From NCBI GenBank assembly GCA_031216915.1, contig CM062297.1, positions 368,293,704 to 368,357,703 on the forward strand: a stretch of 64,000 bases of DNA. The letters are read 5' to 3'. Source of the DNA: Pictodentalium vernedei. Its lineage: Eukaryota; Mollusca; Scaphopoda; Dentaliida; Dentaliidae. Below, in pieces: positions 40,071 to 50,895 of this stretch. The notes beneath the pieces are model-generated. The model was given only the letters and a program-made list of their open reading frames with translations. It was not told the origin of the DNA and did not search any database. Position 1 is the stretch's first letter. Each line of letters opens with the position of its first letter. Made by a program: the position numbers and the translations under genes.

Positions 40071-41130
40071 TGTCTTCAAGAGTGGTAACGCGCTAGAGCC
40101 ATAGCAGATTTATAGAAAATGTATAGTTCATGAGCTATCGAGTAACCTTCCAGGGAATTCATAATTCCACACATTTTCTTGGGAGGTCCTCAAGCTTAAA
40201 AAAACTAGCATGTTATTTTATGGTAGGTCCCCAGCCCTTGATCCCAAGCACTTTTCAGATTTGTACACTTTTTCTCATTGTATTCAGTTTCAGTTTCTCT
40301 TTATTGCATTAATCATTTACATGTTTGTGGCAAACAAAAACATAATATTCGAATACATAATAATAATAGACATTAACATGAAGCACAGTTTGAACAATTT
40401 GAGTTGCCTGAGAATAAAATAGTCTGTGTAGTGCTCTGGACAAGTGGTAGAGACCATCTGTGATTTTCAGGTTATTTTTTCCTTTAGTCATGGCAGTCTT
40501 CGACACTGCACTTTATGATAAAAATCAAAGATTTTCCTCGCGGTGTACATGGAGCGGTTATGGAACCCATTCCCAATGCGAGGAAGTCTTTCCCAATTAC
40601 CTTCTACGTTTTACCAATTCCAGAATCCACAATCATCATAAGCTCTTAGTGTCTGGAAAATTCTATCGTACCACAACTTTATAATGAAGTGACATGAGTC
40701 TACTCTCGAAAATCAGTTGGGTTAAAAATTAAACACAATCAACTGGGTTGAGTGAATATGAACCCAATTGGGTTCAAATTTACTCAACCCATTTGATTTG
40801 GGTTGATTTTTAACCCAACTGAATTCAGAGTGTATATGGTCAACCAAGACTTGACTAGAAACTTCTGTCAGGTTAGTTTTATCATTGTCTGGAAGACACC
40901 TGCCCATCACTCCAGGCAGAAGTACCTGTTTTGTGGTGTTCAAATTATGCCCAAACGGTAAAGCATTTATGACAGATGAACATCAAGTCTGGAAATTAAC
41001 TCTGGCTATGGTGTCTCAATTGCATGTTAAAACGCTCATCTCCACAAGTTTCTACTTTATTTTGTTATTATTGACTTTTGATATTGTTTGTGAGATGTAC
41101 ATTGTTGAATAAATTTCATTTCATTTTCAT
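40068..41130. repeat. Dispersed repeat R3, copy 1
   Basis: Similar to 47850-48560: TCTTCAAGAGTGGTAA, GAGCCATAGCAGATTT-TAGAAAAT, ACACATTTTCTTGGGAGGTC, CTGTGTAGTGCTCTGGAC-type, ACTTGACTAGAAACT and ACAGATGAACATCAAGTCTGG. It ends in AATAAATTTCATTTCATTTTCATTTC, a LINE-like 3' end. A MITE at 40714 is inserted. Confidence 0.7.
40714..40821. mobile_element. 108-bp palindromic MITE, copy 1
   Basis: CAGTTGGGTTAAAAATTAA at the left and its complement ATTTTTAACCCAACTG at the right, with a second inner inverted repeat (CAACTGGGTTGAGT / TACTCAACCCATTTG). Confidence 0.8.
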
Positions 41131-41191
41131 TTCAATCTGCAGCTGTGTACACGTATATAAGGAAGTACTTATCTGAGGATTTAACAGTTAA

Positions 41192-41425
41192 CCCTTTACC
41201 CAACGAATCGGCCACATCCTCCCGCGTAATTTTCAAATTAAGCGGTTGAAAAAATATAATTTTAACTAACTATATCATGTAACCACTCATTGGAACAGGC
41301 TCGTCGAGCCCGTTCCAATGAGGGGGTCACATGATATGGTTTTGATTTTCTTTGAAAAAATTTAAAAACAATACTTACAATACTTAAAATAATAACTTTT
41401 GATATCCTGTGCTTTGGGTAAAGGG
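41192..41425. mobile_element. TTAA-type palindromic MITE (234 bp)
   Basis: TTAA 41188-41191 then CCCTTTACCC; right end GGGTAAAGGG then TTAA 41426-41429. The centre is CTCATTGGAACAGGCTCG followed by its complement. Confidence 0.85.
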
Positions 41426-41649
41426 TTAAATTGAAAAAGAAACAGGTCATCATATTTACTTGGTAACAAGCTGTATATGGTAGCTTCGGAAATTTATAAC
41501 AGCATTCACACATTTATTATACGCATCGTGGAGGTCCGCACTCGTGCTATCTTTGACTGTAAAAAAAGATAGGCGTTTAAAATTTTTATATCATACGTTA
41601 CCCCACAGCTTACCCAATTTGACAGGAACATCATCAATATTTTTACCAA

Positions 41650-42180
41650 CACATGCATAGGCCGACTGGGTCAAGAAAAGTAACCGGGAATGCATCAAGG
41701 CGGTCCCGAATCTGGAGAAAATGTTGATGTTTCGAACTGAACGAACGTTGATTCCTTGCATATGAACGATCAATGGCAGTCCACAAAGATAACATTTCGA
41801 TGCCATTTCTGTGTCATCTTCATCACTCATTCGGCAAGAATGATATAAACAGGAGGTGTGGGAGTGCGCGAACCCGTCGAAACGACCATAGTTGGGGGAA
41901 AATTTCGATTTTGCAAATGAAAAGACGCTGTTTCCTTGCATCTGAGCGGTCAGTGGCAGACTAGATTCCTGACAAGTCGAAACGATCTCGCCACATGGAG
42001 AGCATTTCAATACACCGGCATTCTATGCAATCAGATCCATTTCGCCTGTTGGGAGTTTTCAAGAAATCTCGAGCACCAACAGGTGTTGGGCAATTTTGAG
42101 GGCCTCAGGCGCCACCTAGTAGGGGTGGCCCTCCAGGAATTTTCCTAGTGGACCATACGGCCAGTCGGCCTCTGAATATA
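41650..42180. repeat. Dispersed repeat R1, copy 1
   Basis: Shares with 54535-55450 the phrases GACTGGG, CAAGGCGG-CCC, two rounds of GAACGTTGATTCCTTGCAT-TGA-CGATCAATGGCAG, GTGTCATC, and CACCAACAGGTGTTGGGC. The internal pair of TTCCTTGCATCTGAGCG blocks makes it a two-unit repeat. Confidence 0.75.
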
Positions 42181-42649
42181 TGTACATACAGGGTACAGGT
42201 ACTATTGGAGGGTAGATACCAGAAGAATACCACGCGTGACGATAAGGAAATATAAGTTTTCACAAGAGCCTGAAAGCCGGAGTGAAAACTTATATGTCCT
42301 TAAAACTCAGGGTGGAGATAATGTTTTTACTAAATCAAAACAGTGGATAGTCGTTTTTATATTTTGGCTACGATGTTTTAATTCCAATTAATGAACCCAA
42401 ACGCCAAAAACATGCATTGATTTCGCTCAAAAAGAAACTTTGGAAAAATAATTTACCGAAGAGTTTTCCTTTTCATAAAAAACATACTTTGTCTTTTGAG
42501 GTCTCAAGCGAATACCAGAGAAGAAGAAACGAAGAAACTACAGAAATAAGACCAGTATATTTGTTTGTTTGTTTCTGAGTTTAAGTTCATTTTCACAATA
42601 TGTGCTTGTATCATGGCCACAGAACAAGTATTTATGTTCCAAAACGACT

Positions 42650-43210
42650 ACAATACTAACCCTCTGATTGGACGAGAGCTCGCCTAGTTTTTTCAACATT
42701 TACAGCTTCAGTAGCATAATTTATGTTACAGTTTGACGTCACCACGCGAACTATTTGTGATGAGGTCGCCGGTTTCGCAATTATTTCATCGACGGAGTGA
42801 CTTGTAAACGGTTTCATTTTTCTAGACTTTCCAAAAGACGATGTTCCGAATGAAGTGTTGTTTAAATTACAAATTAGTTTACGATTTGAACTAATAGGGA
42901 ATGATCGCGAGCTTTATCGCATGTATTGATAATCTGTCAATCACGTAGCGGAGTACACGAGAGGTTTATTTACTAAACATGTTATCGTTAAAAGTTGCAT
43001 TGTTTATTTCACGATGTGAGTTTTGGGCTCTGGTTGGGAACTTATTTGAACATATACGTTATTGTGATGAATTGACGGTAGCATGGTCTGGGGTTTGCGG
43101 CTCGGAGATTATGATCGACCTCGACGCCCCGAGTGCCGATTGAACATAAGCTACAAGCCGCAAACCTCAGACCACATTACGGTCATTTCAACGCAATAAC
43201 TTATGTTTTC
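42650..43210. repeat. Dispersed repeat R2, copy 2, with terminal hairpin
   Basis: Similar to 7840-8310. The right part is a long inverted repeat: AACATATACGTTATTGTGAT...GGTCTGGGGTTTGCGGCT (43050-43105) against AGCCGCAAACCTCAGACCAC...CGCAATAACTTATGTT (43157-43206). Confidence 0.75.
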
Positions 43211-43310
43211 CACTTTGGAGGACTCACACCACTAATTTAAAAAATTCTATGGGACACTCATTGGACACATATAAAAGAATGTCACCACCTGCGCCAACTT
43301 ATGGGAGGGT

Positions 43311-43747
43311 TAGGGGCCTGTGAAACTCCAATTTCGGATATAATCGAATCCCGAATCAAATCAGTCACCAGATTGCGAATCGAATCGAATCCCGAATCGA
43401 ATCTCAGCGCTTTTCATGTAGTGGGTATTGCTCCTTCTTACAACAGTAATATTGTCAGTCTCCACTGAAGTAGTGTGTGTAACGGCGACTCGTGTGAATG
43501 AAGAAACAAGCGGAATATTTCAGAACTGAATCAATTTTATTTAGGAAGCGGAACCCATTTGAAGTCTTCTTCTTTCATTAGGTCCAGGAGACCTGGTGAT
43601 AGAAGAACAATTCAAGAGGAGACAATTTGTAGGATTTTGACAACGTCTGGACGATTATAAAATATTCGAATCTGCACAACTGAAATTGAATCGAATCATG
43701 GGAACTATTTCGAATCGAATCGAGATTCGAAGCTTCGCAGGGTCCTA
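43311..43747. mobile_element. hAT-type MITE rich in GAATCGAATC
   Basis: Ends TAGGGGCCTGTGAA and TTCGCAGGGTCCTA are imperfect inverted repeats. The flanking 8-mers GGGAGGGT (43303-43310) and GGGAGATG (43748-43755) agree at 6 of 8. Subterminal GAATCGAATC arrays are present at both ends. Confidence 0.7.
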
Positions 43748-43755
43748 GGGAGATG

Positions 43756-45439
43756 TTGATGAAGTTGCTATAAGTGAACACTGTTCAACAGAAAAAAACT
43801 TCTCGAAAATTTTAAATTTCCCGATGCCTCGAAATCCCCGATCGTTTTTTGAAGAATATACTTTGATGTCTGTTAAAAATGAATATCTTGATGGTGTGCA
43901 CATTTTGCGTGGCAATGTAAATTGAATATTTACAACACAAGTGTGGAAATTAGAAAGTTGTACAGTGTTATTAGTTTTCGTGCGAGTGCACCGGAATGGT
44001 GCTTGATGAAGGGAAAGCTGTTACGCTGTCGAGTACAGGGGGCTTAACATCTGGGGGATGTGACACCATCATCACCCCCGCACTCCCCCCCCCCCCCCCA
44101 CCCCAAAGAAAAAACATCAACAAGGAAAAATCTCACGATCATGGATTTCGTCGGGCAGAGGTTTGGAAAGACATTATGGAATACGACGTTGGGAATAGAC
44201 GTCTTTCCTTGCCTGACGAAAACATACTCACGCTTTGGTGTACTCAGTTGAGCAAAATCTCTTGCTTGCTCGACAAAAACTTACAAAAATCAGCTGGGTT
44301 AAAAATCAACTCAAGTCAACGGGGTTGAATGAATATGAATATTCACTTAACCCAGTTGACTTGGGTTGACTTTTCACTTATTAGATTTTAGAGTGCAGAT
44401 TAGAAAGTTCAATAAATCCCCGACTCGATATATCAGTAGAATTCCAAATCCAGACAGAGAGTAACTTATAACAAATAATTTTTATGCCCACGACCTATTG
44501 AAAGCACCCAGATGGTCAGGTACCTTTACCTAGCTGGTGTGTAATCGACAACACTTTCATAAAAACTCTAATATATTGCCTGCCGTGTAAGTATTTTATT
44601 AACGGAAAGTATATTTGTAGCGTATAAGTCTTTTATAAAAGCAAATAGGTATGTTCCAAATAGTTGGGCGATATGACCAGGCCACCGGTTAAGGACGCCC
44701 GGGACACCCCAAAATATTTGTTACTTACGGTCTTAATGGAGTAACATCTTTCGAGTCATTAAACCTCATGGGTTGGGAAGTGTTTCCGCGTTGATTTACT
44801 TGACGCCAACTTACGGGGTCAGTTTGTGTAACGATGTTTTTCGAAGACGTTCCGGCAATCCAGTTTTATAGAGATCAATGACTCCCGCCCGAGAAGGTGT
44901 TTACCAGGGGCCAGTACTATAAACGTTCTCCAATTGTACTTTCCATAACTGCATTTTCTGCCTGTGAACAAAAGTAAATGGCATGCGCCATTAGCTATTC
45001 AAAAGACGTAACAATTTACCTACCGATAGATTGTCACAATTTTTAAAACGCTAATTGTTAATTTCGATCGTTTATAGCCATGTGTAGGAAATACAATTCT
45101 GGAAAATACATTTGTAAAAGGTTCATACATGCAGTATTGGCTCCAGGTCCCAGAGTAAAGCAGGATGTGTCTACCGCAGTGAACTAATACTGCTTTACCC
45201 CGGGTTCCCACGGAACATGGCACTAGTATGTATATGTCGCATAGGCATTATGCGTTTTTAATGATATGTCAATGGATTTACAAATAGAGCCAATGGTGAC
45301 AGAGACGCCCGAAACGTTCAAAATACTGAAGTTGAAATGCGTGTTTTTCTGTCGCGTGATCTAACCTTTCCCAACCATTAAACTCATACTGTAAATATAC
45401 AGAACCACACGTACGTTTCAATGGGTTAAGAATTAGTTC
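43756..45439. other. No gene recognised; one small MITE inside
   Basis: Short frames only. A C run is at 44086. The MITE at 44291 is listed separately. AGAACCACACGTACGTTTCA at 45402 is an inverted copy of a phrase inside the TTAA MITEs downstream. Confidence 0.4.
44291..44375. mobile_element. Palindromic MITE, copy 2
   Basis: CAGCTGGGTTAAAAATCAAC, AAGTCAACGGGGTTGAATG and the complementary CACTTAACCCAGTTGACTT, TGGGTTGACTTTTCAC: a diverged relative of 40714-40821. Confidence 0.7.
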
Positions 45440-45503
45440 ACTCGATGCTGCCTTCGGCTCTCGTGATATCCTGGGCCAAAGCAATCTCATGCGATTCTGT
45501 TAA

Positions 45504-45775
45504 AAAGCAGGTTAGGGTTGGTACCCCACCACCTAATAATGATGCCTTCAGCTCTCGTGATGTCCTGGGCCAAAGCAGTCTCATGCGATAATTCTTTACA
45601 CATTCAAACGTATGTGCGGTTCTGTATTAATCACACACCTCCCATGTAACAACCAGTCTCTACGAAACTTGAACTAAAAGCACTTTTCAACTGGATAATT
45701 TCCATGTTTCCTCCGTCGTCAACACATCATTATTAGGTGGTGGAGTACCAATGCTAATCTGCTTTTTAAGTGTTA
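45504..45775. mobile_element. TTAA-type MITE, unit a (272 bp)
   Basis: TTAA 45500-45503, then AAAGCAGGTTAGGGTTGGTA and CCCCACCACCTAATAATGATG; the complement closes it with CATTATTAGGTGGTGGAGTA and AATCTGCTTT, then TTAA 45776-45779. Confidence 0.85.
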
Positions 45776-45835
45776 CGGCATTCAATTGGCTCTCGTGATA
45801 TCCTGTTCCAAAGAAATCTCATGCGATTCTGTTAA

Positions 45836-46097
45836 AAAGCAGGTTAGGGTTGGTACCCCCACCTAATAATGATGTCTTCGACTCTCGTGATATACTCGGC
45901 CAAAGCAATCACATGCGATAATTCTTAACCCATTCAAACGTATGTGCGGTTCTGTATTTATCAAACACACCCCATGTAACAACCAGTCTACACGAAATTG
46001 AACTAAAAGCACCTTTTAACTGGATAATTTCCACGTTTCCTTCGTTGTCAACAAGACATTATTATTAGGTGGTGGGGTACCAACATTAATCTGCTTT
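45836..46097. mobile_element. TTAA-type MITE, unit b (262 bp)
   Basis: Same ends (AAAGCAGGTTAGGG...TTAATCTGCTTT) between TTAA 45832-45835 and 46098-46101. Units a and b, with their left flank CTCGTGATATCCTG-CCAAAG, form a direct duplication of about 330 bp. Confidence 0.85.
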
Positions 46098-46669
46098 TTA
46101 ATTTTTATGGCATTCAATTGGTTGAAACCAACTGACGCCGATCAGTGTCACGGTTACGATGACTGAACTTCAAATAATGACTAAACTGCGGAGCAAAACA
46201 CAACAAAATGTTTGTACATAGCTAACAAGTTTAGCACACCCCATCATTATATGACCAGTTGTCGAAAGTATTTGTCAAGGAACAAACAGTCGGAATGTTA
46301 CTTTTATTTTGTAAATTGTTGACTCGAATCTGATTGTTTAAATATCCCGGGTAAACAAATCTAAATGAGGAATTTGGAATTTCCAAGCGATCTCGACTCC
46401 GGTGCATTCGTCCAATCATTTACGATTTACGTTCAATTATTTAGACGGGTTTCTTGTCTGTTTAAGTTGGAAACGAAATTGAATCCGTTTTGTATCACCA
46501 CATGTGCGATACAGCTTTATTTTTATCGTATAGGCAAAGCAGTGGAAATCCCATGTTTTACATTAATAAGTGTATGATAAAAAAGGTAAAACAGATAATT
46601 CAACATTTCGGAAGTAGAATGTCATTGTGGTTATATTGCATATCGATCGTTGCTGCCTTGTCGAGTATT

Positions 46670-47430
46670 AATCCGGGCAATTATCGAAAGAGACCTCCCA
46701 ATACCCACCCTCAGCAAATTAACAAGATAGCACCGTTAGGACGTCACCAAAGGATGAGACTGATCAGTCGAGTCATTCTTGCGTGAACTGATGGAAACCG
46801 AAATCAACAGGGCAGCCGTGACAAGATCAATATGGCTCCCGTGGTCGCCATATTGAATATCGAATACGAAAAAATGTCGAAAGGATTCTTTCACTACCCA
46901 ACCTCAACACACCACCAAGCGATGAGACCGATCAGCCAAGCCATCTTGAGATATTTGATGAAGACCAAAATCAGTATGGCTGCCTTGGCAAAATCAATGT
47001 GGCTGCCATAGCAACTCATATTAAATAACGTGTAAAGACAGTTATTGAAGGAACCTTCTACCAACCATTCTCAACACAACATCAATACATTTCAGTGAAT
47101 CACATCCGTTAGGAACATCCTGGTGAAGACGGTTTGGGGTTGAGTGGTGGAAATTAAAATCATCATGGCTCCCAGGGAGAATTCAGTATGGCTATCGTGG
47201 GTATGGAAGACGGACAATTGTCAAAAGGAACCTTCCACTACAAACCTCAATTCATTACCAAGTCATGACACGTATCAGCCAAGGCATTCATGAGTTACCT
47301 GACGGAAACCAGAATCAAAATGGCTGCCGTGGGCACCATGATGAATATTGAATTCAATCAATTATCGAAAACATCCTTACACTACCCACTCGCTACACTT
47401 CACCAAGAGATACGAATGGTTAATAAAGAC
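46670..47430. repeat. Degenerate tandem repeat, about four units of 170-200 bp
   Basis: Units are marked by ATTATCGAAAGRAACCT-CCACTACC, TCAACACA-CACCAAG, GACCGATCAGCCAAGCCATT and AAAATCAATATGGCTGCCGTGG-type phrases. Confidence 0.7.
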
Positions 47431-47849
47431 GTTGTCTTTCTTTTTTTGGGTTACTTGATGCAAAACAAAAGTTTACAAACAGACGAACGACGTACGGACG
47501 GAAGACACCGTTTCGACATAATGACCCATCCGTATTAGAGATCGAGGACATAATGAGAAATTCGAGATGTAAGTTATCAACAGTATGCCTAATGGTATTA
47601 GGTATTTGGCCACTGGGCGGGTATACATCTATCTAGACCTCTGTTGACCTCACAGTCAAAAAGAAACTTGAGAATCAGAAATTCATATTTATGTCACTAG
47701 TCTGATTAAAATGCTATCATAAACATAATATACATAAACATGCTGCACTTCGCTGAGATTCACGAGAACGTTTCTTTTTCAAATTTCCTGAGTGCTTCTG
47801 CAGAACAGCAGACGCCCCCGATGTGCCATTAAGCCAGAGTTTTGGGGTG

Positions 47850-48560
47850 TTTTTCTGTCCTCAAGCGTGGTAAGGTGCAAGAGCCATAGCAGATTTGTAG
47901 AAAATCTATAATTCATTAAACACTGGGTAACCTTCTCGATAATTCGTAATTCTACACATTTTCTGGGGAGGTCCTCAAGCTTCACATAAACTTGCAGTTT
48001 ACTTGATGGTAAGTCCCCACGGATGAATCACAGGCACCAGTCATCCCCTGAACACGTTTTCTCAGTGTTTACTCTCTTTGAATATTAGGAGAACAAAAGT
48101 CTGTGTATTGCTCTAGACTGGTTGCAGAGACAATTGTGAATTTCAGCCCATTTTCACTTTCAGTCGTGACAGTGTTCGTAACTGAACTTTATGATGAAAA
48201 GTTTTTCTCAGAGATGTTCTTCGTGGTTCACATGGAGTGGTTACAGAACCCATTCTCTATGCGAGTAAGTCGACACTTTTCATAATTTCCACTTACTGTT
48301 TACCAATTCGCAAATTCGCAAATCATCATTAACCCTTAATGCCTATTCTACGGTACCACAGCTTTTATACAGACAGTCAGGACTTGACTAGAAACTAGTC
48401 AGGGTAATGTCGTCATTGTCTGTCTGGAAGACTTCTGCCCACCACTCCAGGTATAAGTATCAATTTTGTGGTGTCAAAATTTGAATAAATTCGAATTAGG
48501 CCAAAAAGGTAAGACATTAGTGACAGATGAACATCAAGTCTGGAAAACGTTTCATATCAT
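47850..48560. repeat. Dispersed repeat R3, copy 2
   Basis: Shares the R3 phrases listed for 40068-41130, without the inserted MITE. Confidence 0.7.
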
Positions 48561-48619
48561 GGATAACAGGATAATGTGACGTCACGTGCATTTCTTTTTT
48601 AAGAAACCAATAAGGCCCC

Positions 48620-48985
48620 ACAAAGTGGATCTTCTTTTTCTCATGCCATTTTTGTAATATTGCGTGGTTGCGGGTAGTTTTTTAATTTTTTTTTTATTAA
48701 TTATTACTTTGCCATCAAAAGTACATGTTCTTGGTTTGTTTTAGGCCTCATAATCTACAAAATAGCATGGGTGGTGGTGTAATCATCCTTTGGATGCTGC
48801 AGTGCTTTGCAATGCTAAAGCATTGCAAAGCCGTGTTGCACTCAAGAGACACAATTATCTATTTTATTAACTTGGGTAAAATATTTTTATATTTTTGAAG
48901 CTTGCATTGTTTATAAAAGCAGACTATGCGGCAGCCAAAAGGACTATGCGCGAGGGCATGAGAAAGTGATTTTTAACTTTTTTAG
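48620..48985. mobile_element. Palindromic MITE-like element
   Basis: TTTTTCTCATGCC and TTTTAGGCCTCATAATCTAC on the left pair loosely with GGCATGAGAAAG and GTAGATAATGC-type sequence after TTTAGGCCTAAAC on the right. The centre is GCTTTGCAATGC-TAAA-GCATTGCAAAGC. Confidence 0.55.
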
Positions 48986-49410
48986 GCCTAAACAATAACT
49001 TTGTAGATAATGCAATACAGCTCTTTTTTGCTTATCGACCTTTAAACAGTGATAAATCTGAATAATGTTAACTCACCAGTCTCAAAAACCTTCGACGAGC
49101 TCTCAACCTTTTCAATAAAATGCCTATCACATGGCAGCATGTACGTCCTCATCAGATTCAAAAAATCCTGTTTATCTGAAAATAAACAAACCAAAATAAT
49201 AATACAGATCCTGTCAGACAGCAGATTCCATCACCTACATTCACCCTTGAATACTTCTATCGCGTGGTCTGCCCCAGTTTCCTACCCTTTCAGAATTTAA
49301 AACCGGTCAGGAAGAATCAACAAAATAACATCCCGGAAGTGATTCCGGGTGTACGAAGTTGAAGGTGTATATTTTTCTCATATGTGGTCATTACAACGTT
49401 CGTGTAATAT

Positions 49411-49428
49411 ATATATATATATATATAT
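49411..49428. repeat. (AT)n microsatellite
   Basis: About nine AT units. Confidence 0.9.
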
Positions 49429-49457
49429 GCAATGCAGATGAAATCAGTGAGAAGCAA

Positions 49458-49710
49458 TCTCTTTTTCAAATTTCCTGCTTACGGTACAGAATACAGAATT
49501 CGGCACTTCTGTTATGCATTTTTTAGGATGAAAGACTCTGACGCTGATGGGGATCGATCCACTGCCTTGATGGTGCCGCAGAAATGTCCTATAATCAAGG
49601 CAGTGGTTCGATCCCCATCGGCGTCAGATTCTTTCATCCTAAAAGATGCATAACAGAAGTGCCGAATTCTGTATTCTGTACCGTAAGCAGGAAATTTGAA
49701 CAAGAGATTG
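49458..49710. repeat. Inverted repeat of the tRNA-like unit (arms of about 114 bp)
   Basis: TCTCTTTTTCAAATTTCCTG...GACGCTGATGGGGATCGATC (49458-49571) is the inverted partner of 49597-49710. Each arm carries a B-box-containing half (GTTCGATCCCC), so the array starts with a head-to-head junction. Confidence 0.85.
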
Positions 49711-49737
49711 ACCTGCTAGCAAGCCTTTATTTGGGCT

Positions 49738-49840
49738 TGTCGGTAGTCGAGTGGTCTATGGCGCTGGTCCAGTTTCGCTAGGTGATTGGGGCCGCAGAAA
49801 TGTGCTCTCATCAAGGCAGTGGTTCGATCCCCATCGGCGT
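49738..49840 (+). repeat. tRNA-like segment with Pol III A and B boxes, copy 1
   Basis: A box TAGTCGAGTGG (49744-49754) fits TRGYNNARNGG, and B box GGTTCGATCCC (49821-49831) fits GGTTCGANNCC. The 66-bp spacing suits a class II (Leu/Ser-like) tRNA ancestor, but there is no clean acceptor stem, so I treat it as tRNA-derived, not a tRNA gene. Confidence 0.6.
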
Positions 49841-50063
49841 TAGAGTCTTTCCTACTAAAAATGCATAACAGAAGTGCCGAATTCTGTATTCTGTACCTTA
49901 AGCAGGAAATTTGAAAAAGAGATGATTGATTCTCACTGATTCCATCTGCATTACATGGTATAATTTATTGTAAACAACCAATTCGGAGGGATACCGAGTA
50001 ATATCGTGTGAACTGTGCCAGTTCCATGGACGCTCGACCTGCTAGCATGCCTTTATTGGGGCT

Positions 50064-50166
50064 TGTCGGTAGTCGAGTGGTCTATGGCGCTGGTCCAGTT
50101 TCGCTAGGCGATTGGTGTCGCAGAAATGTGCTCTCATCAAGTCAGTGGTTCGATCCCCATCGGCGC
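50064..50166 (+). repeat. tRNA-like segment, copy 2
   Basis: A box TAGTCGAGTGG at 50070 and B box GGTTCGATCCC at 50147-50157; otherwise as copy 1, with TCGCTAGGCGATTGGTGTCG in place of TCGCTAGGTGATTGGGGCCG. Confidence 0.6.
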
Positions 50167-50711
50167 CAATGTCTTTCATCCTAAAAATGCATAACAGAAG
50201 TGCCGAATTCTGTACTCTGTACCTTAAGCAAGAAATTTGAAAAAGAGATTGATTCTCGTCGATTTCATCTGCATTACATGGTATAATTCATTGTAAACAA
50301 CTAATTCTGGGGGATACCGAGTGATTTCGTGTGAACTGTGCCAGTTCCATGGACGCTCGACCTGCTAGCATGCTTTTATTGGGGCTTGTCGGTAGTGGAG
50401 TGGTCTATGGCGCATGCAAGAAATAGGAGGGAAAATGACAGGAAGGAAACTACTGGTCGTGAACATATTTTTTTCAGGGAATTCCAAAAGAAAACACACA
50501 AATAGTCAATTGTAATATTTAGGCCCAACAGTTCATCAATTAATCATTCTTTTCACCCTGGAATATTCACAATGGTGTAAATTTTCAGCACAATGCTTCA
50601 AAGGCTTTTTAAAACAATATTTTTTACAAGGTTGCATACTTCCGGAGATTGCATCATTTCTTTTCAAGAAGAGTAACTCTAATTCAAATATTTAATACCA
50701 TTATACAATCG

Positions 50712-50895
50712 TCGTTGGCTCGTAACTTTCCACGGGTGGGCAATATTTCTACGGACGCAATAATATTAGATTGCAAACATTAATTGCAGGAATAATCATT
50801 ACAAATTTAGTAAATGTTTGCTGATAATTTTTATTACCTGCTAAACGCATGTGTAAACATCAGTGTCCACTCGTGGATTACGACCAGTCCACGGT
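50712..50895 (-). mobile_element. MITE A, copy 2, uninterrupted
   Basis: The complement reads CCGTGGACTGGTCGTAATCC, ATGATTATTCCTG, AATCTAATATTATTGCG, AAATATTGCCCACCCGTGG, i.e. the same order as 14194-14367 joined to 39731-39778. It is the empty-site reference for the 25-kb element. Confidence 0.8.

Larger units (their letters stand above)
49711..50420. repeat. Tandem array with a period of about 325 bp carrying tRNA-like units
   Basis: ACCTGCTAGCA starts at 49711, 50037 and 50360. Each unit contains a tRNA-like segment, then GCATAACAGAAGTGCCGAATT, CTGATTCCATCTGCATTACA and ATACCGAGTRATWTCGTGTG. The third unit is cut at 50412 (GGTCTATGGCGC). Confidence 0.88.

Noticed and set aside
49738..50166. 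Two functional tRNA genes
   Set aside because: A and B boxes are good but no complete acceptor stem is visible and the units sit in a repetitive array, so tRNA-derived repeat is the safer call.
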